From NCBI RefSeq assembly GCF_947502065.1, contig NZ_CANMYE010000005.1:186001-250000 (forward strand): a stretch of 64,000 nucleotides of DNA, in the 5' to 3' direction. Source of the stretch: an uncultured Pseudoteredinibacter sp. GTDB taxonomy: Bacteria; Pseudomonadota; Gammaproteobacteria; Pseudomonadales; Cellvibrionaceae. Under the pieces are notes generated by a model. It saw only the letters and a program-made list of their open reading frames with translations. It was not told where the DNA came from and searched no databases. How positions within the stretch are numbered: position 1 is the first letter of the stretch; each line of letters starts with the position of its first letter. The position numbers and the translations under genes are program-made. This document shows, in pieces, positions 41,786-50,901 of the stretch.

Positions 41786-42328
41786 TTAGTCTTCTGAGAA
41801 TTCATCGCTGTGCAGCCAAGCGGCTTGCTTTACCGTGGTTTTCTTTTGACTCCACTCTTCAAGCATCTCTGGGGCGATACGGTTTAGTTCTTCGATTTGT
41901 CCGGCCTTGTCTGTTCGCACTGTCAGCTCTAGACGGTGCCCATTAGGATCGAAAAAGTAGATCGACTTAATGATTTCGTGGTTTGTCGGGCCGACAACTT
42001 CAAGACCCTTGCCTTCTAGTTCGGCTTTGGCTGCAAGTAGTTCTTCTTCGCTTTCGAGCTCAAAGGCAATGTGTTGCACCCAGTCAGGGGTGTTAGGGTC
42101 GCGGCCCATTGGAGGGGAGTTTGGGATCTCAAAGAAAGCCAAGATATTGCCATTGCCGGCATCCATAAACAGATGCATATAGGGATCGGGCTCCTTGGTA
42201 GAGGGCACCCTGTCCTCTGAGATTGCTAAGATAAAGTCCATATTGAGAACGCCACGGTAAAACTCCACGGTCTCCTTGGCATCTTTACAGCGATAAGCGA
42301 CATGGTGGATTTGCTTAATATTGATCAT
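41786..42328 (-). CDS. VOC-superfamily protein (glyoxalase/extradiol dioxygenase fold)
   Basis: About 180 residues from ATG 42328, with AGGAATAACC just upstream. Two beta-alpha-beta-beta-beta modules: IHHVAYRCKDAKETVEFYRGVLNMDF (metal His in HHVAY) and WVQHIAFELESEEELLAAKAELE (second His in QHIAF), then IYFFDPNGHRLELT with the Glu ligand in LELT. This is the 2-His-1-Glu arrangement of extradiol dioxygenases and glyoxalases. As first gene of the operon with an aromatic hydroxylase it may act on the hydroxylated product, but the activity is not certain. Confidence 0.87.
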   Translation of the reverse strand: MINIKQIHHVAYRCKDAKETVEFYRGVLNMDFILAISEDRVPSTKEPDPYMHLFMDAGNGNILAFFEIPNSPPMGRDPNTPDWVQHIAFELESEEELLAAKAELEGKGLEVVGPTNHEIIKSIYFFDPNGHRLELTVRTDKAGQIEELNRIAPEMLEEWSQKKTTVKQAAWLHSDEFSED

Positions 42329-42350
42329 GGTTATTCCTGTCAATCGTCTT

Positions 42351-42386
42351 ATTTGAAACCAATAGTATTCTCAAATGAAACTAATG
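42351..42386. promoter_or_regulatory. Direct repeat upstream of the aromatic operon
   Basis: ATTTGAAACCAATA (42351-42364) and AAATGAAACTAATG (42373-42386) are similar 14-base blocks 22 bases apart, that is two helical turns, just upstream of the VOC gene. Further right, TCATTT-C-AAATGA (about 42495-42507) is a 13-base palindrome. These may be operator sites. No regulator gene lies beside the operon. The remainder of 42329-42683 has no convincing gene; a rightward frame at 42302-42652 looks spurious. Confidence 0.35.
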
Positions 42387-42683
42387 TGAAGGGGTTTTTG
42401 AATGGTTTTGGCTGTTTATCGTACTGCTTGGCCAGCCGAGAAGGCAGTGGAAGGGCTTTGATAGGGGTTTTATGTAGATTTCTGTGCGTTAATTCATTTC
42501 AAATGAGAATTTATTTTGTTGAGTGTTATTTCGGTAAGCGGTTTAAGTTCTTATTGGTCTTAAAGGGTCTTGGTACGGCTTGGATAGCTCAAGCTAAGTA
42601 CACTAATATTTTGAGTACAAGATTCGTAAAAGTAGAAAGAGGAAACAACTAGATAGATGTAAAAACTTCAGTGGAGAGCTGCT

Positions 42684-43688
42684 ATGGGTATACGAGTTGC
42701 GATAAACGGTTTTGGGCGTATAGGCCGAAATATATTTAGAGCTATTTTCACCTCAGAGGATTACGGCGAAATTGAATTGGTGGCCATAAATGACTTGGCA
42801 CCTCCAGAGACCAATCTGCACCTTGCTCGATTTGATTCAGTCCACGGGCGATTCCCGGCTAGCATCGAAATTCAGGGTAAAAACTTGCTAGTTGAAAAGC
42901 AGTTGGTTCAACTTTGCTCGGAGGCTGATCCCGAAAAACTCCCCTGGGCTGATTTATCCATTGATATAGTCTTAGAGTGCACCGGCTTATTTACCAGTCG
43001 GGAAAAGTCCGCAGCACATATTCAAGCGGGGGCCAAAAAAGTGATCATCTCTGCACCGGCTAAAAATGTTGATGCCACGGTAGTGTATGGGGTGAATCAT
43101 CATTGCCTAGATGCTGCTTGTGAAATTATTTCGAACGCCTCTTGCACCACAAATTGTCTTGCCCCGCTGGCGATGGTTTTGAATCAATCCCTAGGCATAG
43201 AACGCGGTATCATGACAACTATTCACGCCTATACCAGCGATCAGCAACTACAGGATGTGTATCACAAAGACATCTATCGCTCACGAGCAGCAGCCCTTTC
43301 GATGATACCCACTGAAACGGGCGCGGCCCAGGCCGTTGCTTTAGTTTTGCCTGAGTTGGCAGGAAGATTAGATGGAATGGCGGTTAGAGTGCCCACGGCC
43401 AATGTTTCCTTAGTTGATTTCAGTTTTATCGCTTCGAAGGCGACTACTGTCGATGAAGTAAACAAAATTATTCGCAAGGCTTCGGAAAATCTACCGCGGG
43501 TATTGGCCTATAATGACTTGCCCTTAGTTTCGGCAGATTTTAATCATCAGTTGGCTTCGTCGAATTTCGATGCAACGCAAACTAAGGCAAGCGAAAATCT
43601 CGTTAAAGTTATGGCTTGGTACGATAATGAATGGGCCTTTGCCAATCGCATGTTGGATAACTGTTCTGCGCTTATGGCTGTGGCTTAG
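42684..43688 (+). CDS. gap: Type I glyceraldehyde-3-phosphate dehydrogenase (first paralogue)
   Basis: 334 residues. NAD-binding [16 protein letters not shown], the catalytic Cys in [11 protein letters not shown], the catalytic His in [11 protein letters not shown], and the C-terminal [14 protein letters not shown]. It converts glyceraldehyde-3-phosphate to 1,3-bisphosphoglycerate. It closely resembles the second copy at 57845 but stands alone, without glycolytic neighbours and without an obvious HexR box. It overlaps the convergent MFS gene by 4 bases at the 3' ends. The two copies probably serve opposite flux directions or different conditions (inference). Confidence 0.95.
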   Translation: MGIRVAINGFGRIGRNIFRAIFTSEDYGEIELVAINDLAPPETNLHLARFDSVHGRFPASIEIQGKNLLVEKQLVQLCSEADPEKLPWADLSIDIVLECTGLFTSREKSAAHIQAGAKKVIISAPAKNVDATVVYGVNHHCLDAACEIISNASCTTNCLAPLAMVLNQSLGIERGIMTTIHAYTSDQQLQDVYHKDIYRSRAAALSMIPTETGAAQAVALVLPELAGRLDGMAVRVPTANVSLVDFSFIASKATTVDEVNKIIRKASENLPRVLAYNDLPLVSADFNHQLASSNFDATQTKASENLVKVMAWYDNEWAFANRMLDNCSALMAVA

Positions 43689-44899
43689 TTGATTCTTGTA
43701 TTGTGAGTTCGTGAATTGAATACAGCTAGTACAAACGCCAATATAGAGAGGCCACTAATAATGATGGCAATGTTCAAAATAGATGCGTGTAGCCAGTAGC
43801 TACTGAACTGCCCAATTAGAGAGCTAAGCAATAACTGAATAGCTGCAAATACCGCATTGCTACTGGCGATATTGTGCTGACAGGATTTTACGGCAGTGGC
43901 CTGAGCGTTGGGCTGGCTTAAACCACGCCCAATTGTAAATACAGCCATAGGAATAAAAAACAGCCAGTAGCTCGCTTGCTGCATAAAAAGATACAGCAAG
44001 AAAAGCATAGTGAAAGCCGCAAAAACTGAGAGGCTGTAGCCGAAAACTAATAGCCGCCTTGCGCCTAGTTTAATTGCACTTCTGCCGGCAATAAAGCTGC
44101 CTAACCAAAAGCCACCGGCAACCCAAAGAAACCAATTACCAAAATCTGTAGCGCTACCATTTAACTCTTGTTCCACAACAAATGGCATATTATTTATAAA
44201 AACAATATAGCTTGAGGTAATGAGAGCGTTACTCAGTGCAAAAGTTAAAAATACTCGGTTTCGAAGTACAGCCCAGTAGTTTTTGGCGGCATTACCTAAG
44301 AGCTTACTATTTTGTTGCGGCTGTGAGGATCTTTGTTCTTTAGATAAGAAGCGAATTGCAAAAAGTAAGATAACAACGGCTATTACAAAAGAAAGCAATA
44401 TTGCACTGCGCCAGCCAAACCATTCGGCAAGATAAGCCCCCAGTGTTGGCGCCAAAGCTTGCGAGCTGGCGATGCCGAGCGTGATATAAGCCAGCAGGGC
44501 TCCACTCTTATCTAAGTTGTTATTTTGTAACACCAAACTTCTGGCCAGTAGCATGCCAGTACAGCCGCCGGCTGCCTGCAGGCAGCGGCCTATGAGTAAT
44601 ACAGCGATACCCTGGCTGCCTATTACTAATAGGCAGCCCACTATGTGAATCAGAAAGCCGTATATCAAAACTGGCCTCGCTCCCCATCTGTCCGCGAGGG
44701 GGCCTGCAATCAATTGCCCAACGGCTAAGGAAAGGAGATACAAGGTAAAGCCAAGCTGGACGCTTGCATTTGAAACGCTAAATTGATCCGCCAACATAGG
44801 CATAAGTGGTGCGTATATATTCAGCGCGATAGGGCTCGCTATGGCCATTAATGCCAATAGGAATGGGGGCGGTGAATCAAATGCTTTATTGGTAGACAT
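43685..44899 (-). CDS. MFS drug-efflux transporter, Bcr/CflA-like
   Basis: 404 residues with 12 predicted membrane helices. The N-terminus matches the Bcr/CflA group ([63 protein letters not shown]). It carries motif A between helices 2 and 3 and the antiporter-like motif in [19 protein letters not shown]. It exports small drugs or metabolites using the proton gradient in the inner membrane. The substrate is unknown. Tail-to-tail overlap with gap leaves no room for a terminator between them. Confidence 0.9.
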   Translation of the reverse strand: MSTNKAFDSPPPFLLALMAIASPIALNIYAPLMPMLADQFSVSNASVQLGFTLYLLSLAVGQLIAGPLADRWGARPVLIYGFLIHIVGCLLVIGSQGIAVLLIGRCLQAAGGCTGMLLARSLVLQNNNLDKSGALLAYITLGIASSQALAPTLGAYLAEWFGWRSAILLSFVIAVVILLFAIRFLSKEQRSSQPQQNSKLLGNAAKNYWAVLRNRVFLTFALSNALITSSYIVFINNMPFVVEQELNGSATDFGNWFLWVAGGFWLGSFIAGRSAIKLGARRLLVFGYSLSVFAAFTMLFLLYLFMQQASYWLFFIPMAVFTIGRGLSQPNAQATAVKSCQHNIASSNAVFAAIQLLLSSLIGQFSSYWLHASILNIAIIISGLSILAFVLAVFNSRTHNTRIN

Positions 44900-45011
44900 T
44901 TATTGGCTAGATTAAACAATAAAAGGTAATCGAGGCTGTATTAAAATACAGTGGCCAAAAGCAATTATACCGATTTACTCGTTAAAGAAGAAAAACAAAA
45001 GGCCTGTAATA

Positions 45012-45815
45012 ATGCGATCTGAAAACTACCAGCATATAAATGTCGAAATAGACGGTGAAATGGCGCTTGTGCAGCTTAATACTGGGCACAAAGGAAATGC
45101 CTTCTGTTTAGAGACAATCTCAGAGCTCATAAATGTAGCTGATGAGCTAAGTGAGGATATGTCTGTTCACGCCATCATTTTGCGCGGGCAAGAGCGTCTG
45201 TTCAGTGTCGGTATGAACTTAAATGATCCATTGGTATTAAACCCCAGCCAATTTGATTTGCAGACCTTACGCCGTGCATCGGCGCTAGGCGCAAAAATGT
45301 GCCGAGCTTGGGAAAACATCGAAGCGTTGACAGTCTCTGCTATTGAAGGCCCTTGCCTAGGTGGGGGAGTCGCCCTATCTTTGGCTTGTGATCTAAGAGT
45401 CTGTTCAAGTGAGAGCTTACTCTATGTTCCTGAAATAGAGCGCGGAATGAATATGAGTTGGCAAAGTGTTCCGCGCAGTGTCAATTTAATTGGGCCAGCA
45501 AAAACCAAGCGCATGTTTATGCTGGCCGAGCAGGTATCCGCGCAGCAAGCCTTTGATTGGGGGTGGGCGGACTATATCACCAGGCCTGGTGAGAGTGTAA
45601 AGCAGGCAAGGGAGTTAGCTCAAAAAGCGGTATCGATGCCACCTATGTCTAGCCGTATGTGTAAGCAGGCTATTAATGTTGCTGCAAATGCCTTAAACCA
45701 TGCGGTCAGTTATATGGATGCAGATCAGCTAGTATTAACTCAATACAGTGAGGATTTTAAAGAAGGTATTGATTCGTTTCTGCAAAAGCGGCCGCCAAAA
45801 TATAAGGGGAAATAA
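45012..45815 (+). CDS. Enoyl-CoA hydratase/isomerase (crotonase) family protein
   Basis: 267 residues. The crotonase fold is marked by VQLNTGHKGNAFCLETISEL, the oxyanion-hole stretch FSVGMNLND, and EGPCLGGGVALSLACDLRVCSSESLLYVPEIERGMN. At the sites where hydratases carry two catalytic glutamates, only one candidate is visible (VPEIERG), so an isomerase, hydrolase or other crotonase activity is possible. The usual C-terminal helices are present. It is flanked by a convergent acyltransferase operon and a divergent MFS gene, so it is a single-gene unit. Confidence 0.85.
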   Translation: MRSENYQHINVEIDGEMALVQLNTGHKGNAFCLETISELINVADELSEDMSVHAIILRGQERLFSVGMNLNDPLVLNPSQFDLQTLRRASALGAKMCRAWENIEALTVSAIEGPCLGGGVALSLACDLRVCSSESLLYVPEIERGMNMSWQSVPRSVNLIGPAKTKRMFMLAEQVSAQQAFDWGWADYITRPGESVKQARELAQKAVSMPPMSSRMCKQAINVAANALNHAVSYMDADQLVLTQYSEDFKEGIDSFLQKRPPKYKGK

Positions 45816-45829
45816 CTGTGATTGGCAGC

Positions 45830-46705
45830 TCAGCTGATTTTTCCGTTACCAAGTAATTTATCTTTTTCGTACCAGCGTTGGTTCAGCCAATTCTGCATGT
45901 TGTCAATTTCATCGAGATCGAAATGGTGAATGTGAATAATAATATTATTGGGTACACCATATAAACATGACCAAAGACTGGCATTTTTAGATCTGTAATC
46001 AATAGTTATATCGATTAGGGGCGTTCCAGGCTCGGCATGTTCTTGAATAACTTTTAAACCACCACTTCTCGGTTTTAAGAGTTGCTGGTATGGCGATTGT
46101 TGATCTTCTCTTTTTGCTTCTGTAAAACGTGTGCCTTCTGGGAAGATCAATAGGGCACCGGAGTGGCTGTTTCGCTCAATGCCATGTTGCTGGGTGGCTG
46201 CTTTTACCGTGGCATAGTCTTTTTCACGGTCGTGGCTTTTTTTGTTTCTGTTTAGCCTAGGGAAATCAAGCAGAAAGCAAACCCAGCCAAAAATAGGAAG
46301 CCAGATAATTTCCTTCTTGATCAAAAATTTCAGCAGTGGTCCACGCCCTGAAATGACATCCTGCAATATGGCCACATCAAAACCACAGTGATGATTAGAG
46401 ATAACTACGGGCGCAGGATGTTCGCTAGGGGTTCCCTTAATTTCAAACTTGATACCCAGAATATTATCAATCCAAAAGCTATCTACTCTTACGGCAAGTT
46501 GATATAAAGCTTCAATTAAATAATCACAGTTTTTTTGAATCGCCTTGATGGGGAGTAGCATTTTCACAATAGCAATTGCGAGCAATAGAGAAAGCGCAAT
46601 AATTAAATTGCCACAGACCCAGAGCAAAGAGACAAACGCCAGCAAATGCCGACCGACTAGCCGCATAGGGCTTACATTGTTGTGAATAGACGCTGCCCGA
46701 GACAT
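45830..46705 (-). CDS. 1-acyl-glycerol-3-phosphate acyltransferase-like protein
   Basis: 291 residues with N-terminal hydrophobic helices (LLAFVSLLWVCGNLIIALSLLLAIAIV). PlsC motifs: NHHCGFD (HX4D, catalytic His-Asp) in VVISNHHCGFDVAIL, and FPEGTRFTEAK (substrate-binding EGTR). It resembles the YihG/YihF-type inner-membrane lysophospholipid acyltransferases. It transfers an acyl chain from acyl-ACP or acyl-CoA to a lysophosphatidate-type acceptor. It is last of a three-gene reverse operon and its ATG shares a base with the lipocalin stop (TAATG), indicating coupling. Confidence 0.88.
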   Translation of the reverse strand: MSRAASIHNNVSPMRLVGRHLLAFVSLLWVCGNLIIALSLLLAIAIVKMLLPIKAIQKNCDYLIEALYQLAVRVDSFWIDNILGIKFEIKGTPSEHPAPVVISNHHCGFDVAILQDVISGRGPLLKFLIKKEIIWLPIFGWVCFLLDFPRLNRNKKSHDREKDYATVKAATQQHGIERNSHSGALLIFPEGTRFTEAKREDQQSPYQQLLKPRSGGLKVIQEHAEPGTPLIDITIDYRSKNASLWSCLYGVPNNIIIHIHHFDLDEIDNMQNWLNQRWYEKDKLLGNGKIS

Positions 46706-47217
46706 TATTGTGGTACCTGCCTGAGTTTACTCATGTCGTATCCAAGCTGTTCTGAAAAGTCTGTTAGCTCCTTCATTTTCTCTGAGCTAATGCTGGATTC
46801 TCTGGACATTATCCAAAGATAATCGCGTTTATTTCGGGCGATTATGGTGTGCTGGTAATCAGAATCTACATAAGCCACACGATAGTCAGCTTTTATCGGC
46901 CAAAAAAACTGCATGCCCCAAACACTGTAATTGCGGCTGGCATCTGGGAAGCCGGTGGCTGTCATGGTTTGTTGTTCCGTATCGCCGACCTCGGTGAATG
47001 TAAATACCGTATCAACGCTGCCGTCTTCATTCAAACGGTAACTTTCAATGGCCTTACTCGCATTGCGCTCTGGCCAAGTTGGAATATGGGCAATGACATA
47101 CCAGTCGCCCATAAAACGTTGTAGATCTAAGTTTTCTACAGTCTTAATAGGCGGCTGGCTCTGGCAGGCGCCGAGTATTGTAATACTTAACATTATGATT
47201 ATATGTCTTAGGGCCAT
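46705..47217 (-). CDS. blc: Outer-membrane lipocalin lipoprotein
   Basis: About 170 residues from ATG 47217; the longer frame uses a TTG at 47235. AAGGA lies 10 bases upstream of the ATG. A lipoprotein signal (MLSITILGAC) is followed by the lipocalin signature GDWYVIAHIPTWPER (GxW) near the N-terminus, SYRLNEDGSVDTVFTF, the Blc-like AYVDSDYQHTIIARNKRDYLWIMSRESSIS, and a C-terminal helix. It binds fatty acids or lysophospholipids at the outer membrane. Genetic coupling to an acyltransferase suggests phospholipid repair or recycling. Confidence 0.9.
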   Translation of the reverse strand: MALRHIIIMLSITILGACQSQPPIKTVENLDLQRFMGDWYVIAHIPTWPERNASKAIESYRLNEDGSVDTVFTFTEVGDTEQQTMTATGFPDASRNYSVWGMQFFWPIKADYRVAYVDSDYQHTIIARNKRDYLWIMSRESSISSEKMKELTDFSEQLGYDMSKLRQVPQ

Positions 47218-47221
47218 TGGG

Positions 47222-47902
47222 CTAAGTTCCTTCAACGTTCGCGCTACGATAATTTAAGGTACGCCCGTTTTCTAACTTAGCTATTAGCGCTTTCCAAAGA
47301 TCTAGACCTGTTGCTTGATTAGTTTGGTAGTGCAATTCTATATCCACATCTTTGCCAGAAAGCTTGATAATTCGTAACTCGCCGTTTAACTCTTCAGACT
47401 GTTCAAGCTCTTGCAGTTCACCGGTCTGGCTATTTAAAAGCGCCTTACTAAAAAGCAGGTCTGGCTCCCAGTAAACAAAGCTTCGCGTGCATTCGCTTGT
47501 TGTAAACGTTTCGTCCTGCGTTGTTATTTGCAGGCTTTCATTAACTAAGGTGGAGCTGATCGAGTACTTATCGCCATTTGAATTGGTGCTGCTTTGAATA
47601 GACTTAAGGCAGTTATCCTGCCAAAGCTCTTTGCTTTGATGCTGATAGTTGAAGAAGGTAATGCCTAAGATTTTAACCTTATAACTGGCCTCTGAATTAA
47701 GCTCGTAGCCATTGTCTATGGCTGAGAAAATAAAGTTATGTTTACCAATTTTCTTATCATCGAGAAAAACATCGAAGTACAGGTTTTGTGGTATTGAAGG
47801 GGATATTGCGTCGGTATTCGCATCGATATGATTGGCAATAGTTCCCGCGCTCAGTGGTAATAGGAGCATCGCTGAGCAGCATATCTTTGGTAGTGGCATC
47901 AT
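47222..47902 (-). CDS. Exported DUF6134-like protein
   Basis: 226 residues with an N-terminal signal peptide (KICCSAMLLLPLSAGTIA). The mature protein is beta-rich: LYFDVFLDDKKIGKHNFIFS, YELNSEASYKVKILGITFFNYQHQSKELWQDNCLKSIQSSTNSNG. This resembles the DUF6134 family, periplasmic proteins thought to bind lipids. It ends 4 bases before the lipocalin start, so the three genes DUF6134, lipocalin and acyltransferase form one operon. Function is inferred only from this company: periplasmic lipid handling. Confidence 0.75.
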   Translation of the reverse strand: MMPLPKICCSAMLLLPLSAGTIANHIDANTDAISPSIPQNLYFDVFLDDKKIGKHNFIFSAIDNGYELNSEASYKVKILGITFFNYQHQSKELWQDNCLKSIQSSTNSNGDKYSISSTLVNESLQITTQDETFTTSECTRSFVYWEPDLLFSKALLNSQTGELQELEQSEELNGELRIIKLSGKDVDIELHYQTNQATGLDLWKALIAKLENGRTLNYRSANVEGT

Positions 47903-48292
47903 GTCGACAAGACAAATCTCAGTTTTTGGTTAGAGGCTATACCTTATACGATGCGAATGCTTTTTTGGATTACAGCGGCTATCAGAGCCTCTGCCTATGC
48001 TAGGGGCTCATTGAGTTTAAGTGTATTAGTGTTTTTGAATGTAATTACTTAATAGATGCCGTTTAGTCTCTAATGCGAGTTTGCAGGTTGCGGTGCAATA
48101 AAGGCCCAAGATGGATTGGCCTTTTATGGGAGATTTATTAAGACGAAAGGCTAGTCTCTTTTGGGTGGCAAACTTACAAGTAATAGCTATTATAGAGGTG
48201 CATTTCGCAAAGGAGTTAATTCGAAGTACCTTGCGATAACTTTCGTGCAACGACTTATTGATCAGCGCTTTAGAACTAAGAGAATCAAGTTT
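47903..48292. other. Intergenic region between DUF6134 operon and DsbA-fold gene
   Basis: About 390 bases between divergent genes with no credible ORF. One hairpin is visible: AAAGGCC (48100-48106) pairs with GGCCTTT (48118-48124), followed by TAT. It presumably contains both divergent promoters; none could be fixed with confidence. Confidence 0.35.
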
Positions 48293-48868
48293 ATGGCAAT
48301 CCCCATTCCTCGCCGCCCCAGTGGCTTTCTACTCGGCAATGCCCATGCCTTAGTCACTATTGATGTATTTCTTGATATCCAGTGCCCGCATTCCCGTGCA
48401 GCCTGGCCAAGCTTGATGGCGCTAATGGAGTCTTATAAAGATAAGTCGCTTAGCCTACGGGTACACCTGCTAACTTTGAGTAATCATCGCCAAGCTTGGG
48501 ATGTAAGCCTGGGTATTTTTGCCTTGGCAGAGGGTGATGCTGAGAAGTTCAGGGGTTTTGTTAGCTTCTTATTTGATCGGCAAGAGCAATTCAATAATGC
48601 TGCTTTCTCCAATAAAACCCATGTGGATTTGCAGCAATTGGTGGCTGATCTAGCCCAAGAGCATGGCGCGGTCGATCGTGATGCTTTTTTTGAGCGAATG
48701 CAGAGCCATGAGATCTACGTTGATGCACGTACGCCGATTCGCTATGCAGCCACTAAGTCAGTTTGGGCCACGCCTACCTTCTTTGTGAATAATGGGGATA
48801 ATGTGCCTGTTGATCATAAATCGAGCATGGAGGAATGGCGTGCTTTGATTGAACCCTTGCTCGTGTAG
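48293..48868 (+). CDS. DsbA-fold thioredoxin-like protein with CPHS site
   Basis: About 191 residues from ATG 48293; an open frame extends 44 codons upstream without a convincing binding site. VTIDVFLDIQCPHSRAAWPSL contains a single-cysteine CPHS in place of the CxxC of DsbA, and ATPTFFVNN provides the cis-proline. A helical insertion (about 75-150) fits the DsbA/2-hydroxychromene isomerase topology. No signal peptide is seen, so it is probably cytoplasmic. With only one active-site Cys it would more likely be a reductase, glutathione-linked enzyme or isomerase than an oxidase. Confidence 0.78.
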   Translation: MAIPIPRRPSGFLLGNAHALVTIDVFLDIQCPHSRAAWPSLMALMESYKDKSLSLRVHLLTLSNHRQAWDVSLGIFALAEGDAEKFRGFVSFLFDRQEQFNNAAFSNKTHVDLQQLVADLAQEHGAVDRDAFFERMQSHEIYVDARTPIRYAATKSVWATPTFFVNNGDNVPVDHKSSMEEWRALIEPLLV

Positions 48869-49913
48869 TTTTTGCCACAGGGCTGCGTGCTGGTGGCGGC
48901 ATTCGACAAATCGCCAGTGCTGCAGCTTCAATTAGCTTTCAAAATGTCAGGTGGTCAATCTGAGTCTTCAAATTAGTTTCTTGCTGCATATCGTCGATAT
49001 TTAGTGTTCAGTGGATGTATGCCCACGTTGTGTGAACTAAGCGAGCTTGGCGATAAAAACTGAAAAAACTTCGAGAAATTACCCTTCGCAAGATTTTTGT
49101 CTATATATCCGAAAATTTTCCTCCATTCTTATGCGGTGGCACTAGTGCAAAATAGGCGCCAGTACAAAGGCATATGGTAACTGCATTCAAACTATGGCTA
49201 TGAGTGTCAAATCGTGCAGTCGTATTGCTAAAAATAGACCCCCGTTTATGGCACCAGCGAGTCGTTGTGCCTAGGCTTTTGTTTACAGTGAATGTGAGTA
49301 TGAAACAATAATAAGTAAATGTGGAAAGTTGCTCGCTTAGATTAAATAAACGCGCCGTAAAAGGCTCGCTAGCTCGAATAAGCTCAATCCGAGAAAAGCT
49401 AGGCTTAAGTATTTTAGATTCAAAGTTTCCTACTGATGTGTCTTTAATGTCTAGTAGCATGGGTGCATCGATGATGGAACTAAGGCGCCACTTGAAAGGC
49501 GTATTGTAGAGTTTCTGAAATCAACAGTAGATGAATAGCGTATTAACACAGCTACAATTTTCGATTTTGTTTTGGCTCATATCCAGCGTTGATGAAGTTT
49601 AGTAATCCCTTATTCAAACGGGCTCAGAAATTCTTTGTTCTGTCTTTATGTCAATGTTTGAGAGTTTGATATCCAGTTTTCAATAAGAAAAAATGTTATT
49701 TCTTTGTGAGTATTTCACGGCAAATCTATGCTGTGTGGAAGCTTTTGCGCAGCAGGTCACATTCTATCAATAAACCGTGGTGACGTGATCATCAGCACTC
49801 TTTTACACACTACTTAACTCTATAATCGCCGTCGTTTTGAGGGTATATAACAATATTAGTTTTATTGTTAAAAAGACCCGAAATAAACTTACTCTTTTCT
49901 TGCTAAATGAATA
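48869..49913. other. Long region without a convincing gene
   Basis: About 1,045 bases with no gene that can be supported. A reverse frame (49101-49460) and a 62-codon forward frame (49321-49509, RISSIREKLGLSILDSK...MMELRRHLKGVL) exist. The forward frame has reasonable codon use and could be a small gene or fragment, but it starts at GTG without a binding site. Near the right end, TAACAATA (49848-49855) and TATTGTTA (49863-49870) form a perfect 8-base inverted repeat upstream of the next gene. Confidence 0.4.
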
Positions 49914-50573
49914 GTGGTTATAACATTGGCGAATAAAATATCTGTTGCGATGGGCCCGCTTCCTGAGCTGCTGAACCGAATCAATCCTTTGATGAGGTAT
50001 CGTAGGCGTCAGCAGTCCATATTGGCCGCCAAACTCGTCAAGTTGTGCCAGGCTGCTCTATTTGAAAACACGAATTCATTTAATGTTGCACAAGATCAAC
50101 TTGGAGTTGCCGTTGTTTTAGAAAAGCTGCCCAGAGTTTTACTTCCGCCTGGCTATGGCCGAAGTTGCCGATTTCCAAAAGCCTTTCAGTTATCGGGCCT
50201 GCAAGATTTAGTTAAAGCTCAGGGTTATTCTTTAGATGACTCGATAGCAGAAGAAATATTGGGTCTGTTGAAAGATAACCAGTCACTGCTTTCTTATGCC
50301 AAAAAAGCAGGTAGCGACTATAGAGCAGCGAGAGCGACGCCGATTCATGCAACTGAGCAGTTTGGTCAATTTTATGAGTCGTACCATGAATTGTGCCAGC
50401 GTTGGATGCAGTGCTTTACTCGTCTCAGTATGATTAACGCCCAGCTTCGATGCCTGTGCGATCCGAAATTTGACGGAGATTTAGACGCGGTCAAACCCTC
50501 TATTCGTCACTTTGAGTTTGATAAAAGTGTGCTTTACCATAACTTCTTACCTGACAGGTTACTCGGCGAGTAG
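49914..50573 (+). CDS. Hypothetical protein, no recognised family
   Basis: 219 residues from GTG; TTG 49926 and ATG 49950 are alternatives and no strong binding site supports any of them. The protein appears soluble and mostly helical. PLPELLNRINPLMRYRRRQQSILAAKLVKLCQAAL is basic; then VVLEKLPRVLLPPGYGRSCRFPKAFQLSG, YHELCQRWMQCFTRLSMINAQLRCLCDPKFDGDL, and an acidic end. Four cysteines cluster in CQRWMQC...CLC. No signal peptide or membrane segment is seen. Isolated by long intergenic stretches on both sides. Function unknown. Confidence 0.6.
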   Translation: MVITLANKISVAMGPLPELLNRINPLMRYRRRQQSILAAKLVKLCQAALFENTNSFNVAQDQLGVAVVLEKLPRVLLPPGYGRSCRFPKAFQLSGLQDLVKAQGYSLDDSIAEEILGLLKDNQSLLSYAKKAGSDYRAARATPIHATEQFGQFYESYHELCQRWMQCFTRLSMINAQLRCLCDPKFDGDLDAVKPSIRHFEFDKSVLYHNFLPDRLLGE

Positions 50574-50774
50574 TTGTTTCGAATTATAGCTGGCCAGACA
50601 AATGGCCCTTAATCTAGCTCTCGCAATACAGTATTAATAGCTAAGCCCTTTCCTGCTGACATAAGGCTTCTGATATTGGTGTTTCTTGTGCGTACTTATA
50701 TTAATACTCTTGATGAACCTCCCTCGATATGTGCGACAAGTCAGTAATATAAGCTTGGGCATTTTCCCCATAAC

Positions 50775-50813
50775 AAAGGCAAGTCGAATTCTCGACTTAA
50801 TAATGAAGCCTTT
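50775..50813 (+). ncRNA. Possible small RNA: nested hairpin ahead of a terminator
   Basis: AAAGGC (50775-50780) and GCCTTT (50808-50813) enclose a tight inner hairpin AAGTCGA-ATTC-TCGACTT (50781-50798). Seventeen bases later stands the terminator at 50830. No ORF spans the region and the nearest upstream gene ends 200 bases away. The promoter was not identified, so this remains a suggestion; an alternative is the 3' untranslated end of the upstream gene. Confidence 0.3.
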
Positions 50814-50829
50814 GCATTAACCGCTGATA

Positions 50830-50870
50830 ATAAGGTGAGCTGTTGATAAATACCGCTCACCTTATTTTGT
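50830..50870 (+). terminator. Intrinsic terminator
   Basis: ATAAGGTGAGC (50830-50840) and GCTCACCTTAT (50855-50865) are an exact 11-bp inverted repeat, followed by TTTGTATTTTG on the + strand. It faces transcripts coming from the left. It also lies just downstream of the convergent mutarotase gene but has no T tract in that direction. Confidence 0.7.
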
Positions 50871-50901
50871 ATTTTGATTTTAAAACTGAAACTTTTAAGT
50901 A

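Noticed and set aside
42302..42652. 116-codon forward frame upstream of gap
   Set aside because: It starts inside the VOC gene on the opposite strand, has no binding site, and its product has odd composition with many Cys/Phe and no domain; the span is better explained as a control region.
48026..48250. 74-codon reverse frame between divergent operons
   Set aside because: No binding site, no domain, overlaps probable promoters.
49101..49460. 119-codon reverse frame in the empty stretch
   Set aside because: No binding site and no similarity recognised; protein looks like a random translation of A/T-rich DNA.
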